From a virus: DNA of 62,043 nucleotides. Positions 48,246 through 58,184 of the stretch are shown piece after piece; the first letter of the stretch is position 1, and the number at the start of each line of letters is the position of its first letter. Made by a program: the position numbers and the translations under genes. The stretch spans positions 1 through 62,043 of the IMG/VR virus record IMGVR_UViG_3300032322_001602, one strand, 5' to 3'. The notes below the pieces were generated by a model that was not told the origin of the DNA, did no database searches, and was given only the letters and a program-made list of their open reading frames with translations.

Positions 48246-49226
48246 ATGGCTTATCCATTGGGCTCACCCTACTCGGGCAGCACCCCTAGCCCGGCATACG
48301 CCGGCATTTTCATCCCGACGCTGTGGTCGGGCAAGCTCGTCGAGAAGTTCTACGCGGCCACCGTCCTCGGTGCGATCGCGAATACGGACTACGAAGGCGA
48401 GATCCGCAATCAGGGTGACGTGGTCAAGATCCGCACCCGTCCGACGATCTCGATCTCCGACTACACGGCTGATCAGGCGCTGACCATTCAGCGTCCGTCG
48501 AGCAACCTCGTCGAGCTGAACATCGACAAGGGCAAGTACTTCAACCTCGCGCTCGACGACGTGATGGAAGTGCAGTCGGACCTCGACATGCTCAGCATCT
48601 GGGCGGAGGACGCTGCCGAGCAGATGAAGATCACGATCGACACCGAAGTGCTGCGCTACATGCGGGACGAGACCTTCGCCGCCGGCATGTTCGGCAACAC
48701 GGCGGGCGTGATCTCCGGTGACATCCGGCTGGGTACTCCGGGTTCGCCGCTGTTCATCAACAAGGTGGCGGAAGGTGTCGGTACCGGCGTGTCGAATAGC
48801 ACGGACATGCTGATCACCGACGCGATCGTCAACTTCGGGCAGGTCCTCGACGAGAACAACATCCCCGAGACGGGACGCTGGCTCGTCATTCCGGCGTGGA
48901 TGGCCGCGATGATCAAGAAGTCCGACCTGAAGGACGCTTCGATCGCGGGTGATGGTACCTCCATCCTGCGCAATGGCCGGCTCGGCATGATCGATCGGTT
49001 CACGATCTATCTGTCGAACCTGCTGCCGACGGCGGACCTGTACACCACGCAGACGTACGTGTACTTCGGCACGAACGCGGCCCTCACGTTCGCGGCCCAG
49101 TTCACGAAGATGGAGACCATGCGGTCGGAGTCGAGCTTCTCGACGCTGGTGCGCGGTCTGCAGATTTACGGTCGCAAGGTCGTGAATACTGCTGCCATCG
49201 GGCGTGCAGTCGTCGCCAAGGGCTGA
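48246..49226 (+). CDS. Major capsid protein
   Basis: This 326-residue protein has the style of P22-coat-like/HK97-fold major capsid proteins: N-terminal IFIPTLWSGKLVEKFYA, then NQGDVVKIRTRPTISISDY, then SDLDMLSIWAEDAAEQM and RWLVIPAWMAAMI. Place after the scaffold and the strong ribosome site (GAAGGAG) and terminator fit high production. Forms the shell. Confidence 0.88.
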   Translation: MAYPLGSPYSGSTPSPAYAGIFIPTLWSGKLVEKFYAATVLGAIANTDYEGEIRNQGDVVKIRTRPTISISDYTADQALTIQRPSSNLVELNIDKGKYFNLALDDVMEVQSDLDMLSIWAEDAAEQMKITIDTEVLRYMRDETFAAGMFGNTAGVISGDIRLGTPGSPLFINKVAEGVGTGVSNSTDMLITDAIVNFGQVLDENNIPETGRWLVIPAWMAAMIKKSDLKDASIAGDGTSILRNGRLGMIDRFTIYLSNLLPTADLYTTQTYVYFGTNAALTFAAQFTKMETMRSESSFSTLVRGLQIYGRKVVNTAAIGRAVVAKG

Positions 49227-49240
49227 TCCCTAGCGGCATA

Positions 49241-49276
49241 AGGCCCCCCGACGCTACTACGGCGTCGGGGGGCTTT
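49241..49276 (+). terminator. Terminator after the capsid gene
   Basis: A perfect 12-base-pair stem (GCCCCCCGACGC), extended to 14 with A-T and G-U pairs, a 7-base loop and TTTCC. It lies 16-47 bases after the capsid stop, so it likely lowers transcription into the tail genes rather than stopping it fully. Confidence 0.75.
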
Positions 49277-49290
49277 CCTCGGGGGCGACC

Positions 49291-49647
49291 ATGGCGAAGA
49301 CCTACCAGACGGCGATTGATGAAGCGCGGGAGATCCTGCAGGACACCGACGCCGACACCTATCGCTATACGACCGCCACGCTTCTCAATATCCTGAACCG
49401 TGCGTTGCAGGAGCTGGGGCGTATCCGCCCTGATGCTTTCTGGGACACCTTCGTGACGGATGACATCGTCATCCCGGAGGTTGAGACGGGCACGCTCGGT
49501 ACGACGTTCCCGATTCCCATGCAGTTCTACGCGCCGATCGTGTCTTTCATCGTCGCGTGGGCTGAAGTTCTCGATGACGAATTCACCACGGATGGTCGTG
49601 CAGCCATGCTGCTGGCGCAGTTCAAGCAGCAGGTACTTGGGCTATGA
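49291..49647 (+). CDS. Head-tail adaptor
   Basis: This 118-residue, mostly helical protein after the capsid gene (DEAREILQDTDADTYRYTTA, LLNILNRALQELGRIRPDAF) fits the small adaptor that joins portal to tail. Family assigned by position and pattern. Confidence 0.7.
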   Translation: MAKTYQTAIDEAREILQDTDADTYRYTTATLLNILNRALQELGRIRPDAFWDTFVTDDIVIPEVETGTLGTTFPIPMQFYAPIVSFIVAWAEVLDDEFTTDGRAAMLLAQFKQQVLGL

Positions 49648-50273
49648 GCCACATTACTCAGTCCGTCTGGTTGAAAGACATCCTGCCACGCACACCCGGA
49701 ATCGTTCGGGCGGTGGCGAAGCGGGAGTTCATTCTCGCCTGCCGTGAATTCTATCGGCGCAGCGCGGTGTGGCGTGGGCTCACCGAAAGCGTGTACTGGG
49801 TTCCCGGTACATTTTCGTACTCGGTTGAGTCGCCCGACTCTGCTGCCGAGATTTCGCAGATCCTGTCGGTCGAAGTCAACGGCCTGCCGTTGGACCCCAT
49901 GGTCGAGCGGCCACAGTCACTTCGCCCCACTGGCACACCGACAATCTGGATTCCCAGCCCACACGATCCGCATGACATCGAGATCTGGCCGACGCCAGAT
50001 CAGTACGATGACACTGTTGTCGTGCGGGTGGCAATGATCCCCCTCGTAGGCTCTACAAGCCTGCCCCACATGGCGCAGGCGCGACACTACGATGCGCTGC
50101 TGGATGGCGCGCTTGGTCGCATCTACGCGCACCCTGCGAAGGCATACAGCAATCCCACCCTCGCTGAGTACCACCTGAAGCGGTTCAATTCGCAGATCAG
50201 TGTGGCTGCTGCTGAAGCCAAGCAGGGGTCGTTCGTCGGTCAGAACTGGACTTACCCCCGGTACGGGAAGTAA
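49644..50273 (+). CDS. Tail adaptor / tubular protein A-like
   Basis: This 209-residue protein begins with helices (REFILACREFYRRSAVW) followed by strands (VYWVPGTFSYSVE, IEIWPTPDQYDDTVVVRV) and an alpha-helical end. Similar order occurs in podovirus tail adaptor proteins. It overlaps the upstream adaptor. Confidence 0.65.
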   Translation: MSHITQSVWLKDILPRTPGIVRAVAKREFILACREFYRRSAVWRGLTESVYWVPGTFSYSVESPDSAAEISQILSVEVNGLPLDPMVERPQSLRPTGTPTIWIPSPHDPHDIEIWPTPDQYDDTVVVRVAMIPLVGSTSLPHMAQARHYDALLDGALGRIYAHPAKAYSNPTLAEYHLKRFNSQISVAAAEAKQGSFVGQNWTYPRYGK

Positions 50274-50282
50274 GGAGCAATC

Positions 50283-51746
50283 GTGGCTACGCAGATTTTC
50301 GCCAACAACGCCAGTTCGCTGCTCGCTGCCAGCATAACGAACACCGACCTGCAGATTCAGGTTGCTGGTGGTGAGGGTGCGCTGTACCCGAATCCGGGGG
50401 CCACCGAGTACTTCATCATCACGCTGGAGAACGCTCTCGGCGACATCGAAATCTGCAAATGCACCGCCAGAGCTACTGATCTGCTGACGGTAGTTCGTGG
50501 GCAGGAAGGCACGTCCGCACAGGCGTGGACCAATGGCGTGACGCGGGTTGAGTGCCGCGATACCAAGGGCACCTACGAGAATTTCCTGCAGAGGTCTGGC
50601 GGAGCGATGTCTGGCGACATCGACATGGACGGCAATGACATCGTCGATGCCGTCCTCACTGGTGCGCCGGTCATCGAAGGTGGTCAGACCAAAGGCACTT
50701 CTATTCGCGGTGCGGATGGCGGGACAAGCAACGAACTCGTCGTGCCCTCTGCTGGTGGCCACCCGACCATTGGCGGTTCGGTTATCCTCACTGAAGCGAA
50801 CTTCAATCCCAACTCCGTGTTCCCCGCTGGCTTCATTGCCCTGTGGTGGGGTTCAGTGTTGAGCATCCCCAACGGCTGGGCGTTGTGCGATGGATTGGAT
50901 GGACGTCCGGATCTGAAGGACCGCTTCGTCGTCGGAGTCGGTAGCAGCTACGTTCTTGGCGATCGTGGTGGTAGCGATGACGCCACGCCTGTCGTAGCCA
51001 GTGGGGGGAGTCACACTCACGGCGGTGTTACCGGAAGCACCGTGCTGACCGAGGCTAACCTGCCGGCGCACAACCACTCCGGAACTGCATCGTTCACAGG
51101 TTCGCGAGCCGACAACGGTGGCACTGGCAATTTCATCGTTACCGCCAGCTCGGAGCAGTATTCGGCTACTTCGGCTTCGTTCTCGCTTGCCTCCATAGGC
51201 TCCGGCACCGGCCACACGCACACGGTTGCATCCGATGGCACGCACACGCACACGGTTGCTGCGATCGACAATCGTCCGCCGTACATGGCGATGTACTACA
51301 TCATCAAGGTCGACCCGCTGGGTGCCTATGGTGGTGCGGGCAATCCGGACTACCCGCTGGGCGACCAGTACGACATGTACGACAGCAGCGGCAGCACGAC
51401 TTACATCGGCGGACGCTCGACGCAGATGCAGATGCTGGATCGGCAGGCGGGCACGCCGCAGAAGCTGCAGATCCACTGCACTGCTTCCAACGTCTACAAG
51501 CACACGCTGACGGAAAACGTCGAAGTGCTGCCCCCGAACAACGCGATGAGCGGCCAGACGATCAACATCATCCTCAAGCAGGGCGGTGCAGGTAGCTTCA
51601 CTGTTACATGGGCTTCGGTATTCAAGTTCCCCGGTGGAACTCCGCCGACGCTCAGTACAGCCCCGGGTTCGCGGGACATGCTGACGTGTCAGTATGACTC
51701 GGAAGACCGGGTGTGGATGTGTGTCATGTCCACAAACTTTAGTTGA
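50283..51746 (+). CDS. Tail fibre/tip protein with collar domain
   Basis: This 487-residue protein has a phage tail collar domain: LPxGW-like IPNGWALCDG, RPDLKDRFVVGVG and SHTHGGVTG. HTHTVASDGTHTHTV is a metal-binding His cluster as in T4 gp12-type fibres. It likely mediates host contact. GTG at 50283 follows AAGGAG. Confidence 0.8.
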   Translation: MATQIFANNASSLLAASITNTDLQIQVAGGEGALYPNPGATEYFIITLENALGDIEICKCTARATDLLTVVRGQEGTSAQAWTNGVTRVECRDTKGTYENFLQRSGGAMSGDIDMDGNDIVDAVLTGAPVIEGGQTKGTSIRGADGGTSNELVVPSAGGHPTIGGSVILTEANFNPNSVFPAGFIALWWGSVLSIPNGWALCDGLDGRPDLKDRFVVGVGSSYVLGDRGGSDDATPVVASGGSHTHGGVTGSTVLTEANLPAHNHSGTASFTGSRADNGGTGNFIVTASSEQYSATSASFSLASIGSGTGHTHTVASDGTHTHTVAAIDNRPPYMAMYYIIKVDPLGAYGGAGNPDYPLGDQYDMYDSSGSTTYIGGRSTQMQMLDRQAGTPQKLQIHCTASNVYKHTLTENVEVLPPNNAMSGQTINIILKQGGAGSFTVTWASVFKFPGGTPPTLSTAPGSRDMLTCQYDSEDRVWMCVMSTNFS

Positions 51747-51755
51747 GCGTGAGCC

Positions 51756-52190
51756 GTGTTCCCAACCATGTTCGTGCCTCCTGCGACGATTGGGGTTAGT
51801 GGACGGGTCTCGATTGATGATGCTGTCCTGAATTCGTCTGATACGTTTGTCAACGGTCCATTCTGCTCGTATGGACTTGAGCCATCAGACTTCAGTTACG
51901 ACGTGGTGTTCATCGAGAATAACGGATATACGTACTCTGGGCCGTGGCTTTTGTCAGGAGTACAGACGGATTATGAAGGCAGGGCAACATTGCTGTCTGG
52001 GCTGGCCCCTTCTTCTGGATCTCCGCTAAACACATGGGGAACATGGGGTAGTTTTTCAGGGTTGGGCTGGCTATCTGCAGCGCCGGGAGTGGGGACGTAT
52101 CAGACAGTGCTGCTTATTGAGATTCGGGACGCAATATCCTTTGTAGTGCTGGACTCTGCCACGATCACTATGAATATCACGGCGACCTGA
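51756..52190 (+). CDS. Hypothetical tail-region protein
   Basis: This 144-residue, strand-rich protein includes VVFIENNGYTYSGPWLLSG and LLIEIRDAISFVVLDSA. Its base use looks more AT-rich than its neighbours, which may mean recent acquisition. GTG at 51756 or ATG at 51768. A fibre domain or accessory is possible. Confidence 0.5.
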   Translation: MFPTMFVPPATIGVSGRVSIDDAVLNSSDTFVNGPFCSYGLEPSDFSYDVVFIENNGYTYSGPWLLSGVQTDYEGRATLLSGLAPSSGSPLNTWGTWGSFSGLGWLSAAPGVGTYQTVLLIEIRDAISFVVLDSATITMNITAT

Positions 52191-52191
52191 A

Positions 52192-54045
52192 ATGGTAGCA
52201 ATCAAACTGGAGGACTTCGGCGGGCTGATCCCACGGATGTCGCCGCGACTTCTTCCCGTCAACATGGCGCGCACGGCGCGCAACACGAAGCTTCTCAATG
52301 GGGAGGCTCGCGGCTTTCGTTCGCCCCGCCAATTGGCGGACCTCACTGCTGCGACTTTTACGGTCAAACGGGCCTACCGCATTGCCTACACGGACGCCTA
52401 CGGCGATCCTGCTGAACACTGGATGACCTTCGATACCCGCGACGTGGACATCGTCCGCTCGCCGATCATCAATGACCAGTTCGACCGCTACTACTGGGCA
52501 GGTGATGGGGTTCCGAAGTACAACACGCGCTCGCGTATCATTCAGGGGCTCGACCCCTACTGGCTTGGCATTCCACGGCCTGTTGCGGCTCCTACCGTTG
52601 CTGGTGACACCTCGGCGTCGGATCTCACCCGCGCCTACGTCTACACCTTTGTGTCCGCTTACGGAGAAGAAGGTCAGCCTTCGAATCCGACAGTCGAGAC
52701 CGGAGGTGCAGGAACGTGGGTTGTCAGCGGTATGGACACGTCAGTGCCTGATGCCGTGGAGCGGAACATCACTGCGAAGCGCATCTACCGCACCATCGCG
52801 GGCAACACGACAAACCTCTATTTCTTTGTGGCCGAAGTCAGCTTGGCGACGGCCAGCTACAACGATTCGATCGCTGATGATGTCGTTGCGCTGAACAACA
52901 TACTGGAGTCGACTTCGTGGGCGGGGCCTCCTGCGGACATGGAAGGGTTCGTGGTGATGCCCAACGGCTATCTCGTCGGCTGGGCCGGGCGTCGTGTCCT
53001 GTTCTCGGAGCCGTATCGTCCACACGCATGGCCGGCGGAATACGAGCTGTCGACGGAGTACGAGATCGTTGGCATGGCGGTGTGGGGTTCGACGCTGATC
53101 ATTGGCACCAGATCACAGCCATATCTTGGTCAGGGCGCTACACCGCAGTCGCTCACGTTGCAGAAGCTCGATGCGGTCGAGCCTTGCCTGTCGCGGCGCG
53201 GCATGGTGGCGACAGTTGTCGGTGCCTACTACCCGTCGATCAACGGGCTCGTGCTGGTGAACTCCAGCGGCGTCAGCGTGATCACGCAGGATATTCTGAC
53301 GAAGGAAGAGTGGGCGTTCTACAACCCCGGGACCATCTATGCGGCCCAGCTGGGGCTGCAATACATTGCGTTCGTCACTTCCAGCTTCGGGTTCATTTTC
53401 AACCCGACGGAGCCGAAGACCAAGCTGGTTGAACTCGATCGCTTTGATGGCGTCAATGGCATCGAGACTGATCGGTATACGGGCAACGTCTACTTGATTC
53501 GCCAAGATCGCGCCATGGATTGGGACCCGGAGGATACAGAGCGGCTGTTCTGGCGCTGGAAGTCCAAGGAATTCCACCTGCCCAAGCCGATCAACTTCGG
53601 TGCGGTGAAGATCAAGTTTGCCACCGCTGACATCGATGTCACTCAGGACGTGTTTTCGTACTACGGCCCGATCAACGATCAGCGGTTTGCCGCAGGCCCG
53701 CTCAACACGATCAACGGGCATCCGGTCGACACGGTGCAGTACGACTACGACATGTACGGTGATCTGGTCGTCTACTCCGAGCCGCAGTTGCGCACGCCCA
53801 TCGGTGGAAGTGCCCTGTTCCCGCTCAACGATCTGGCGCTGCAGGATGCTGCGGTTCGCTTCATCGTCTACACCAATGGGCCTGTCGGGATGGTGAAGGT
53901 ATTCGACAAGGTCGTCAGTAGCGAGGCAATCATTCGCCTCCCCGCTGGCTTCAAGCGTGATGTGTGGCAGTTCGAGCTGGTATCCAATGCCCACGTCTAC
54001 TCTGTCGTCATCGCTGAGACTGGCAAAGAGCTGGCTGCTGCATGA
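52192..54045 (+). CDS. Tail hub / nozzle-like protein
   Basis: This 617-residue protein contains many strand repeats typical of a propeller (GFVVMPNGYLVGWAGRRVLF, VGMAVWGSTLIIGTRSQ, TDRYTGNVYLIRQD), as in T7 gp12-type tail tubular proteins. Probably the tail nozzle. Overlaps the next gene. Confidence 0.7.
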   Translation: MVAIKLEDFGGLIPRMSPRLLPVNMARTARNTKLLNGEARGFRSPRQLADLTAATFTVKRAYRIAYTDAYGDPAEHWMTFDTRDVDIVRSPIINDQFDRYYWAGDGVPKYNTRSRIIQGLDPYWLGIPRPVAAPTVAGDTSASDLTRAYVYTFVSAYGEEGQPSNPTVETGGAGTWVVSGMDTSVPDAVERNITAKRIYRTIAGNTTNLYFFVAEVSLATASYNDSIADDVVALNNILESTSWAGPPADMEGFVVMPNGYLVGWAGRRVLFSEPYRPHAWPAEYELSTEYEIVGMAVWGSTLIIGTRSQPYLGQGATPQSLTLQKLDAVEPCLSRRGMVATVVGAYYPSINGLVLVNSSGVSVITQDILTKEEWAFYNPGTIYAAQLGLQYIAFVTSSFGFIFNPTEPKTKLVELDRFDGVNGIETDRYTGNVYLIRQDRAMDWDPEDTERLFWRWKSKEFHLPKPINFGAVKIKFATADIDVTQDVFSYYGPINDQRFAAGPLNTINGHPVDTVQYDYDMYGDLVVYSEPQLRTPIGGSALFPLNDLALQDAAVRFIVYTNGPVGMVKVFDKVVSSEAIIRLPAGFKRDVWQFELVSNAHVYSVVIAETGKELAAA

Positions 54046-54320
54046 CGAAGCTCACGAGTAACCGCAGGTACCCGACAGCGCCGACGGTCAACGATGATCC
54101 GCGCTCGCATACGCTTGCCCTGCAGGCGGTGCTGGAGTCGCTGACCATCCACGAACGGCGGACAAAGGACATAGACGCCAGCTTCGTGCGGGTGGAGGAG
54201 CTGATCGATGTCGGCCTGATCACGATGAACGGTGTCACGATCAGTCTTGGAGATGCAGTGTCGGAGGCGAATGTGAACGCTAATTTCATGAAGCGTTCGC
54301 TCGTAATGTTCCTCACATGA
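54042..54320 (+). CDS. Hypothetical tail-cluster protein
   Basis: This 92-residue helical protein includes LQAVLESLTIHERRTKDIDA and an ISLGDAVSEANVNANF end. Overlaps both neighbours by a few bases. Unknown. Confidence 0.5.
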   Translation: MTKLTSNRRYPTAPTVNDDPRSHTLALQAVLESLTIHERRTKDIDASFVRVEELIDVGLITMNGVTISLGDAVSEANVNANFMKRSLVMFLT

Positions 54321-54640
54321 GCGATCTCTGGGGTCCACTGGGTCAGCAGCTTCCGGCAGCAACAACGCTGACGGACGCCTATACCGTGCCCAGCGGCAAG
54401 CATGCGACGATCAAGGTGATCATCTGCAACCGTGGAGCAGCGGCGGTGGTCAGGTTGGCGCATGCTGTCGGAGGCATTGCCGACGCCAGCAAGCAGTACC
54501 TGCTCTACGATTTTCCTGTCGATGTCGGCGAAACCAAGGTGACTGATCCGTTTATCACAGCTGCAGGAGATGTGATTCGGGTCTACTCGGATACCGGCAA
54601 CGTCGCGTTTCATGTCAATGGACTTGAGGAGTCAAACTAA
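54317..54640 (+). CDS. Small strand-rich virion protein
   Basis: This 107-residue protein with VPSGKHATIKVIICNRGAAA and FITAAGDVIRVYSDTGNV reads as a jelly-roll or small beta domain, like minor virion decorations. ATG overlaps the previous stop. Confidence 0.55.
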   Translation: MSDLWGPLGQQLPAATTLTDAYTVPSGKHATIKVIICNRGAAAVVRLAHAVGGIADASKQYLLYDFPVDVGETKVTDPFITAAGDVIRVYSDTGNVAFHVNGLEESN

Positions 54641-55062
54641 TGGCCTCGTACAACAAATTCAATCAGTTCGTGAAGGATCTGATTGACGGGGTTCATGACC
54701 TCGATGCCCACACCTTCAAGGTGATGCTGACCAACGTCGCGCCTGTGGCCACCAACTCGATCAGGGGCGACCTGACTGAGCTTGGTGCCGGCAATGGCTA
54801 CACCTCTGGTGGCACGGCGACCACAATGACGACAGGCGTCACCACCGGCACTTCGAAGGCTACTGGTACGGATGTCGTGTTCACTGCGTCGGGCGGCACC
54901 ATCGGCCCGTTCCGTTATGCGGTGCTGTACAACGACACGCCAACGAGTCCAGTAGACCCGCTCATTGCATGGTGGGACTATGGCTCCGCAGTCACCTTGA
55001 ACGACACCGAGACGTTCACGGTCGACTTCAGCGCGGCCAACGGAATCTTCACCGTCACCTGA
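54640..55062 (+). CDS. Virion beta-protein
   Basis: This 140-residue protein has HTFKVMLTNVAPVATNSI, GGTIGPFRYAVLYND and LNDTETFTVDFSAANG, a motif set common in phage structural proteins. Starts on the last base of the previous stop (TAATG). Minor structural protein. Confidence 0.6.
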   Translation: MASYNKFNQFVKDLIDGVHDLDAHTFKVMLTNVAPVATNSIRGDLTELGAGNGYTSGGTATTMTTGVTTGTSKATGTDVVFTASGGTIGPFRYAVLYNDTPTSPVDPLIAWWDYGSAVTLNDTETFTVDFSAANGIFTVT

Positions 55063-55082
55063 GTCGGGTGAGGAGACCCTAG

Positions 55083-57188
55083 ATGGCGACTGCCGAAAAG
55101 ACGGTGATCTACTCGTTCCTGTGCGACACCACAGCGAACGCGGACAACGTGCAGGTATCGAAGGGTACGATCACCGTCGCTTTGCCGGAATCCTCGAAGG
55201 CGTTCAAGTCCGTCTTCTTGGAGGTCGCCTATCAGGACCAGATCACTGCTACGGGTGGAACGCTGGCGAATGCGCATGCCCAGCTGCAGATCGATGCCAC
55301 GGCTATTGCGACCCGCAACGCCACAGCGACGTTGGCTAACTCAGGCGAGAACCTTGCCGGAATCTCGGGTATTTTTGATTTTACCACCACGTTCCAGTCG
55401 TTCTACTCCGGCACCTCGCACTCGATTCTTGTCAACACGCTGCACGACATCAGCACTGGCACGACACTGACGACGACCAACATCTGCGTCCTGCTCTACA
55501 TCACGTACACCTACGACGATACGAGTGCCACTCTAGCGCAGACGGCAATCATTCCGATCAACTCGCTGCTCTCTGGTGCGTCGACGCTGGCAGCAGCATC
55601 GGGGTCTGGATCACGCATAGGAAGCCTTTCGATACCGCAGCTCACCGGAACTGGTGGGCTGTTGGACGGCATGGCGAGCGTGACCATTGACGACTGGTTC
55701 GTCGTGATGGAGGGCTCCAACGGCAGCTCAGCAACTACCACCTATGTGGTCAACTTTGCTGTTGACGATGCGGCTGCGGCATTTACGACAGCCGCTATTA
55801 CTGCGGCGCTCAACGCTTCGCAGTGGAATCGGATCGTCTGGAAGAACACCTCTCCGCCAGCGTCCAATGCTGCGCATCAGCTCAACGTATGGGCCGGCAT
55901 CATTACACGGTTCCAGTCTTGCTCGTTCAAGCTGTATGTCACGTACCGCTGGACGCAGGCGGGCAGCACGCGGTTCCTTAACAGCGTGGTTTATCCGATG
56001 CACCTGCCACAGAATATGGCCACAGGCAATGCGTTGGAAAAAGGTACTGCTGGAACCATTGAGTTCCACATTCCTGAGCCCGGTACGCTTGAACTTGTGC
56101 AGTCAGGCATACAGATTCATGCTAGTTCGAATGCTCAGATGAACGTCAGTGTTGCGGTAGGGCAGCAGGGCATTCCGACTATGGAGCAGTACACTTGTGG
56201 AGGTGGAACCATTGAGTGCGGGCAGCACACTTTCACGCATCGCATCGATCCTAACAGTCCTCGCAAGGCCGCATTCGTCCCGAAGAAGGGCCGGCAGTTG
56301 TTGGAGGTCAACCTTAACATCCAGAACAATCTTGGAACGGTCAACGGAGCGCTGCTGTACCTCAACTACCGCAGTGACATCTCGTCGCTTGGCATTGGCG
56401 CGCATAGCGCCTCGCGGCATTACGCGATTCACGCTAACGGCCCGGGGACGGGTGTAGTCGATGGTATGAGCGGCAGCATGTTCTGGGATACGTCCAATCC
56501 GACAAACGCTGCTGTGATCAATGACCGTGGATCGCGCTTCAAGTTCTGGGAGCCGTCTCGCTGGTTCCTGTCCGGACTTGCCATTCTGGGGCGTTGTTGG
56601 CAGGTCGCAGCAGTTGGCGCTAATAACGCGCAGGCTGCGATTGTGCTGCAGAGCAAGCTGATCACTGGTGGAAACGCGCCGTACCGCGTAGGATCGTTCC
56701 AGCTCGGCTTGAAAGTGTTCATGTGGGACGGTGAGGCAGGGTATCTCGATCTGATTTGGGATGCCGGGCGCATCTGCCAGCAGACCGCTAACGATGTGTA
56801 CCAGTGGAATCAGTACGATTTCTATGGGGCTAATCAGTACGACGATCCAACTGTTCGTAAGTGGGATCCGTTTGAAAGCACGAATGGCCCCGGGTACGCT
56901 TGCCAGTTGACGCAGTTGGGGACCAATTCACTAACTAAAGGCGTCACTGCGATCATCACGACGCACTCGATCTACAACGCCGACACCATTGCAGTGACGG
57001 GCTACAGTGGAGATGGCTCGGGTATCGAGGTCAACATCTGGCGCACCGACAAGGTTGAGATCGTGCGGCGGGTCTACACAGTTGCTGGAGGCACGGCCAG
57101 CTTCGACAATCTCTGGCCGGGCGTGAAGCTCTTTGCTGAAGTGGTACAGGGATCTACTGCAGGACGTTCAGTCAACCGGACGTTGTGA
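55083..57188 (+). CDS. Large virion protein
   Basis: This 701-residue protein is all strand-rich and Thr/Ser-heavy (GTITVALPESSKAFKSVFLE, ICVLLYITYTYDDTSATL). No domain recognised. Between tail hub and repeat protein, it is probably part of the tail or a spike. ATG follows GAGGAGACCCTAG. Confidence 0.6.
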   Translation: MATAEKTVIYSFLCDTTANADNVQVSKGTITVALPESSKAFKSVFLEVAYQDQITATGGTLANAHAQLQIDATAIATRNATATLANSGENLAGISGIFDFTTTFQSFYSGTSHSILVNTLHDISTGTTLTTTNICVLLYITYTYDDTSATLAQTAIIPINSLLSGASTLAAASGSGSRIGSLSIPQLTGTGGLLDGMASVTIDDWFVVMEGSNGSSATTTYVVNFAVDDAAAAFTTAAITAALNASQWNRIVWKNTSPPASNAAHQLNVWAGIITRFQSCSFKLYVTYRWTQAGSTRFLNSVVYPMHLPQNMATGNALEKGTAGTIEFHIPEPGTLELVQSGIQIHASSNAQMNVSVAVGQQGIPTMEQYTCGGGTIECGQHTFTHRIDPNSPRKAAFVPKKGRQLLEVNLNIQNNLGTVNGALLYLNYRSDISSLGIGAHSASRHYAIHANGPGTGVVDGMSGSMFWDTSNPTNAAVINDRGSRFKFWEPSRWFLSGLAILGRCWQVAAVGANNAQAAIVLQSKLITGGNAPYRVGSFQLGLKVFMWDGEAGYLDLIWDAGRICQQTANDVYQWNQYDFYGANQYDDPTVRKWDPFESTNGPGYACQLTQLGTNSLTKGVTAIITTHSIYNADTIAVTGYSGDGSGIEVNIWRTDKVEIVRRVYTVAGGTASFDNLWPGVKLFAEVVQGSTAGRSVNRTL

Positions 57189-57191
57189 TCC

Positions 57192-58136
57192 ATGGCTGAT
57201 TTCGACATCCCACTTCGGACTCCCACTGGGGGGTCCAATTTCGTCATCTCGCTCAGCTCGGGATCTCCCTACACGCTTACTGCTGATGCGGGTGCTTATG
57301 CGCTCACAGGAGTCGCTGCGCTCGCCAAGCGCACCATGGCGGCGATCGCAGGTTCGTATCAGGTCACTGGAGTTGCAGCGGGGCTGCAAATTGGCCGCAA
57401 GGTCACTGCCAACGTCGGTACCTACAATGTCACGGGTGTCGCTGCAGGCGCGAAGCGCTCAATGGCCGCGCTTGCGGGGGCCTACAGTGTTACCGGACAG
57501 GTTGCACTGGCGAAACGCTCAATGGCTGCGCTCACGGGGGCCTATGTGGTCAGTGGGCAGGTGGCGATCCTTGCGTACGGGCGCAAGGTTGCTGCTGATG
57601 CCGGGGCCTACAATGTCACGGGTGTTGCTGCACTGGCGAAACGCTCAATGGCTGCGCTCACGGGGGCCTACAATATCAGTGGGCAGGACGCGGGCTTTAT
57701 CTACTCTCGTAAGCTCCCCTGTGCGACAGGGGTGTACCTGCTGAGCGGGCAGGATGCGACTCTGGTCTACACGCCTGCAAGCGGCCCCAAGATATTGGAG
57801 GCGGCTACTGGAACCTACTCACTGACTGGAGTTGATGCAGCTCTTCGAATTGCTCGCATGGTGGCTGCGGAAGTGGGCAGCTACGCCAAGACTGGGGTCG
57901 CTGCGGGTCTGCGGATTGGGCGGCGGATCGTCTGTGATGCTGGGGCATATGTACTCTCTGGGCAGGACGCTGCACTGATTAGGGGGCCTCGTACGCTCGT
58001 TTGCGCGACAGGGACCTACCTGCTGAGTGGGAAAGCCGCCTTCCTCTACAAGATTCCCCCCGAGATCATTACAGGCGACGGCGTGAACGCCCGTCACATC
58101 TTCATGCACGATTTCGCCCGGAATTCAACCGCATGA
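57192..58136 (+). CDS. Repeat-built tail protein
   Basis: This 314-residue protein consists mainly of about 12 units of 20-22 residues: AGAYxVTGVAALAKRSMAAL and variants with TGxYxxSGQDA. Similar Y-x-L-T/S-G-Q-D-A repeats are known from phage tail-region proteins. It probably forms a strand solenoid or fibre. Near-identical DNA copies imply slippage or recombination changing repeat number. The last 25 residues are different (HIFMHDFARN). Confidence 0.65.
   Translation: MADFDIPLRTPTGGSNFVISLSSGSPYTLTADAGAYALTGVAALAKRTMAAIAGSYQVTGVAAGLQIGRKVTANVGTYNVTGVAAGAKRSMAALAGAYSVTGQVALAKRSMAALTGAYVVSGQVAILAYGRKVAADAGAYNVTGVAALAKRSMAALTGAYNISGQDAGFIYSRKLPCATGVYLLSGQDATLVYTPASGPKILEAATGTYSLTGVDAALRIARMVAAEVGSYAKTGVAAGLRIGRRIVCDAGAYVLSGQDAALIRGPRTLVCATGTYLLSGKAAFLYKIPPEIITGDGVNARHIFMHDFARNSTA
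57283..58055 (+). repeat. Tandem coding repeat, about 60-66 bases per unit
   Basis: About 12 units in phase with the reading frame. Bases 57504-57544 and 57630-57670 are identical (41 bases), 126 bases apart, and CCTACAATGTCACGGGTGT occurs at 57421 and 57607. Confidence 0.85.
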
Positions 58137-58184
58137 TTGCTACTCGTTCAGGGAACTGTCAGACTGTACAGAGGAGGGAGAAAC

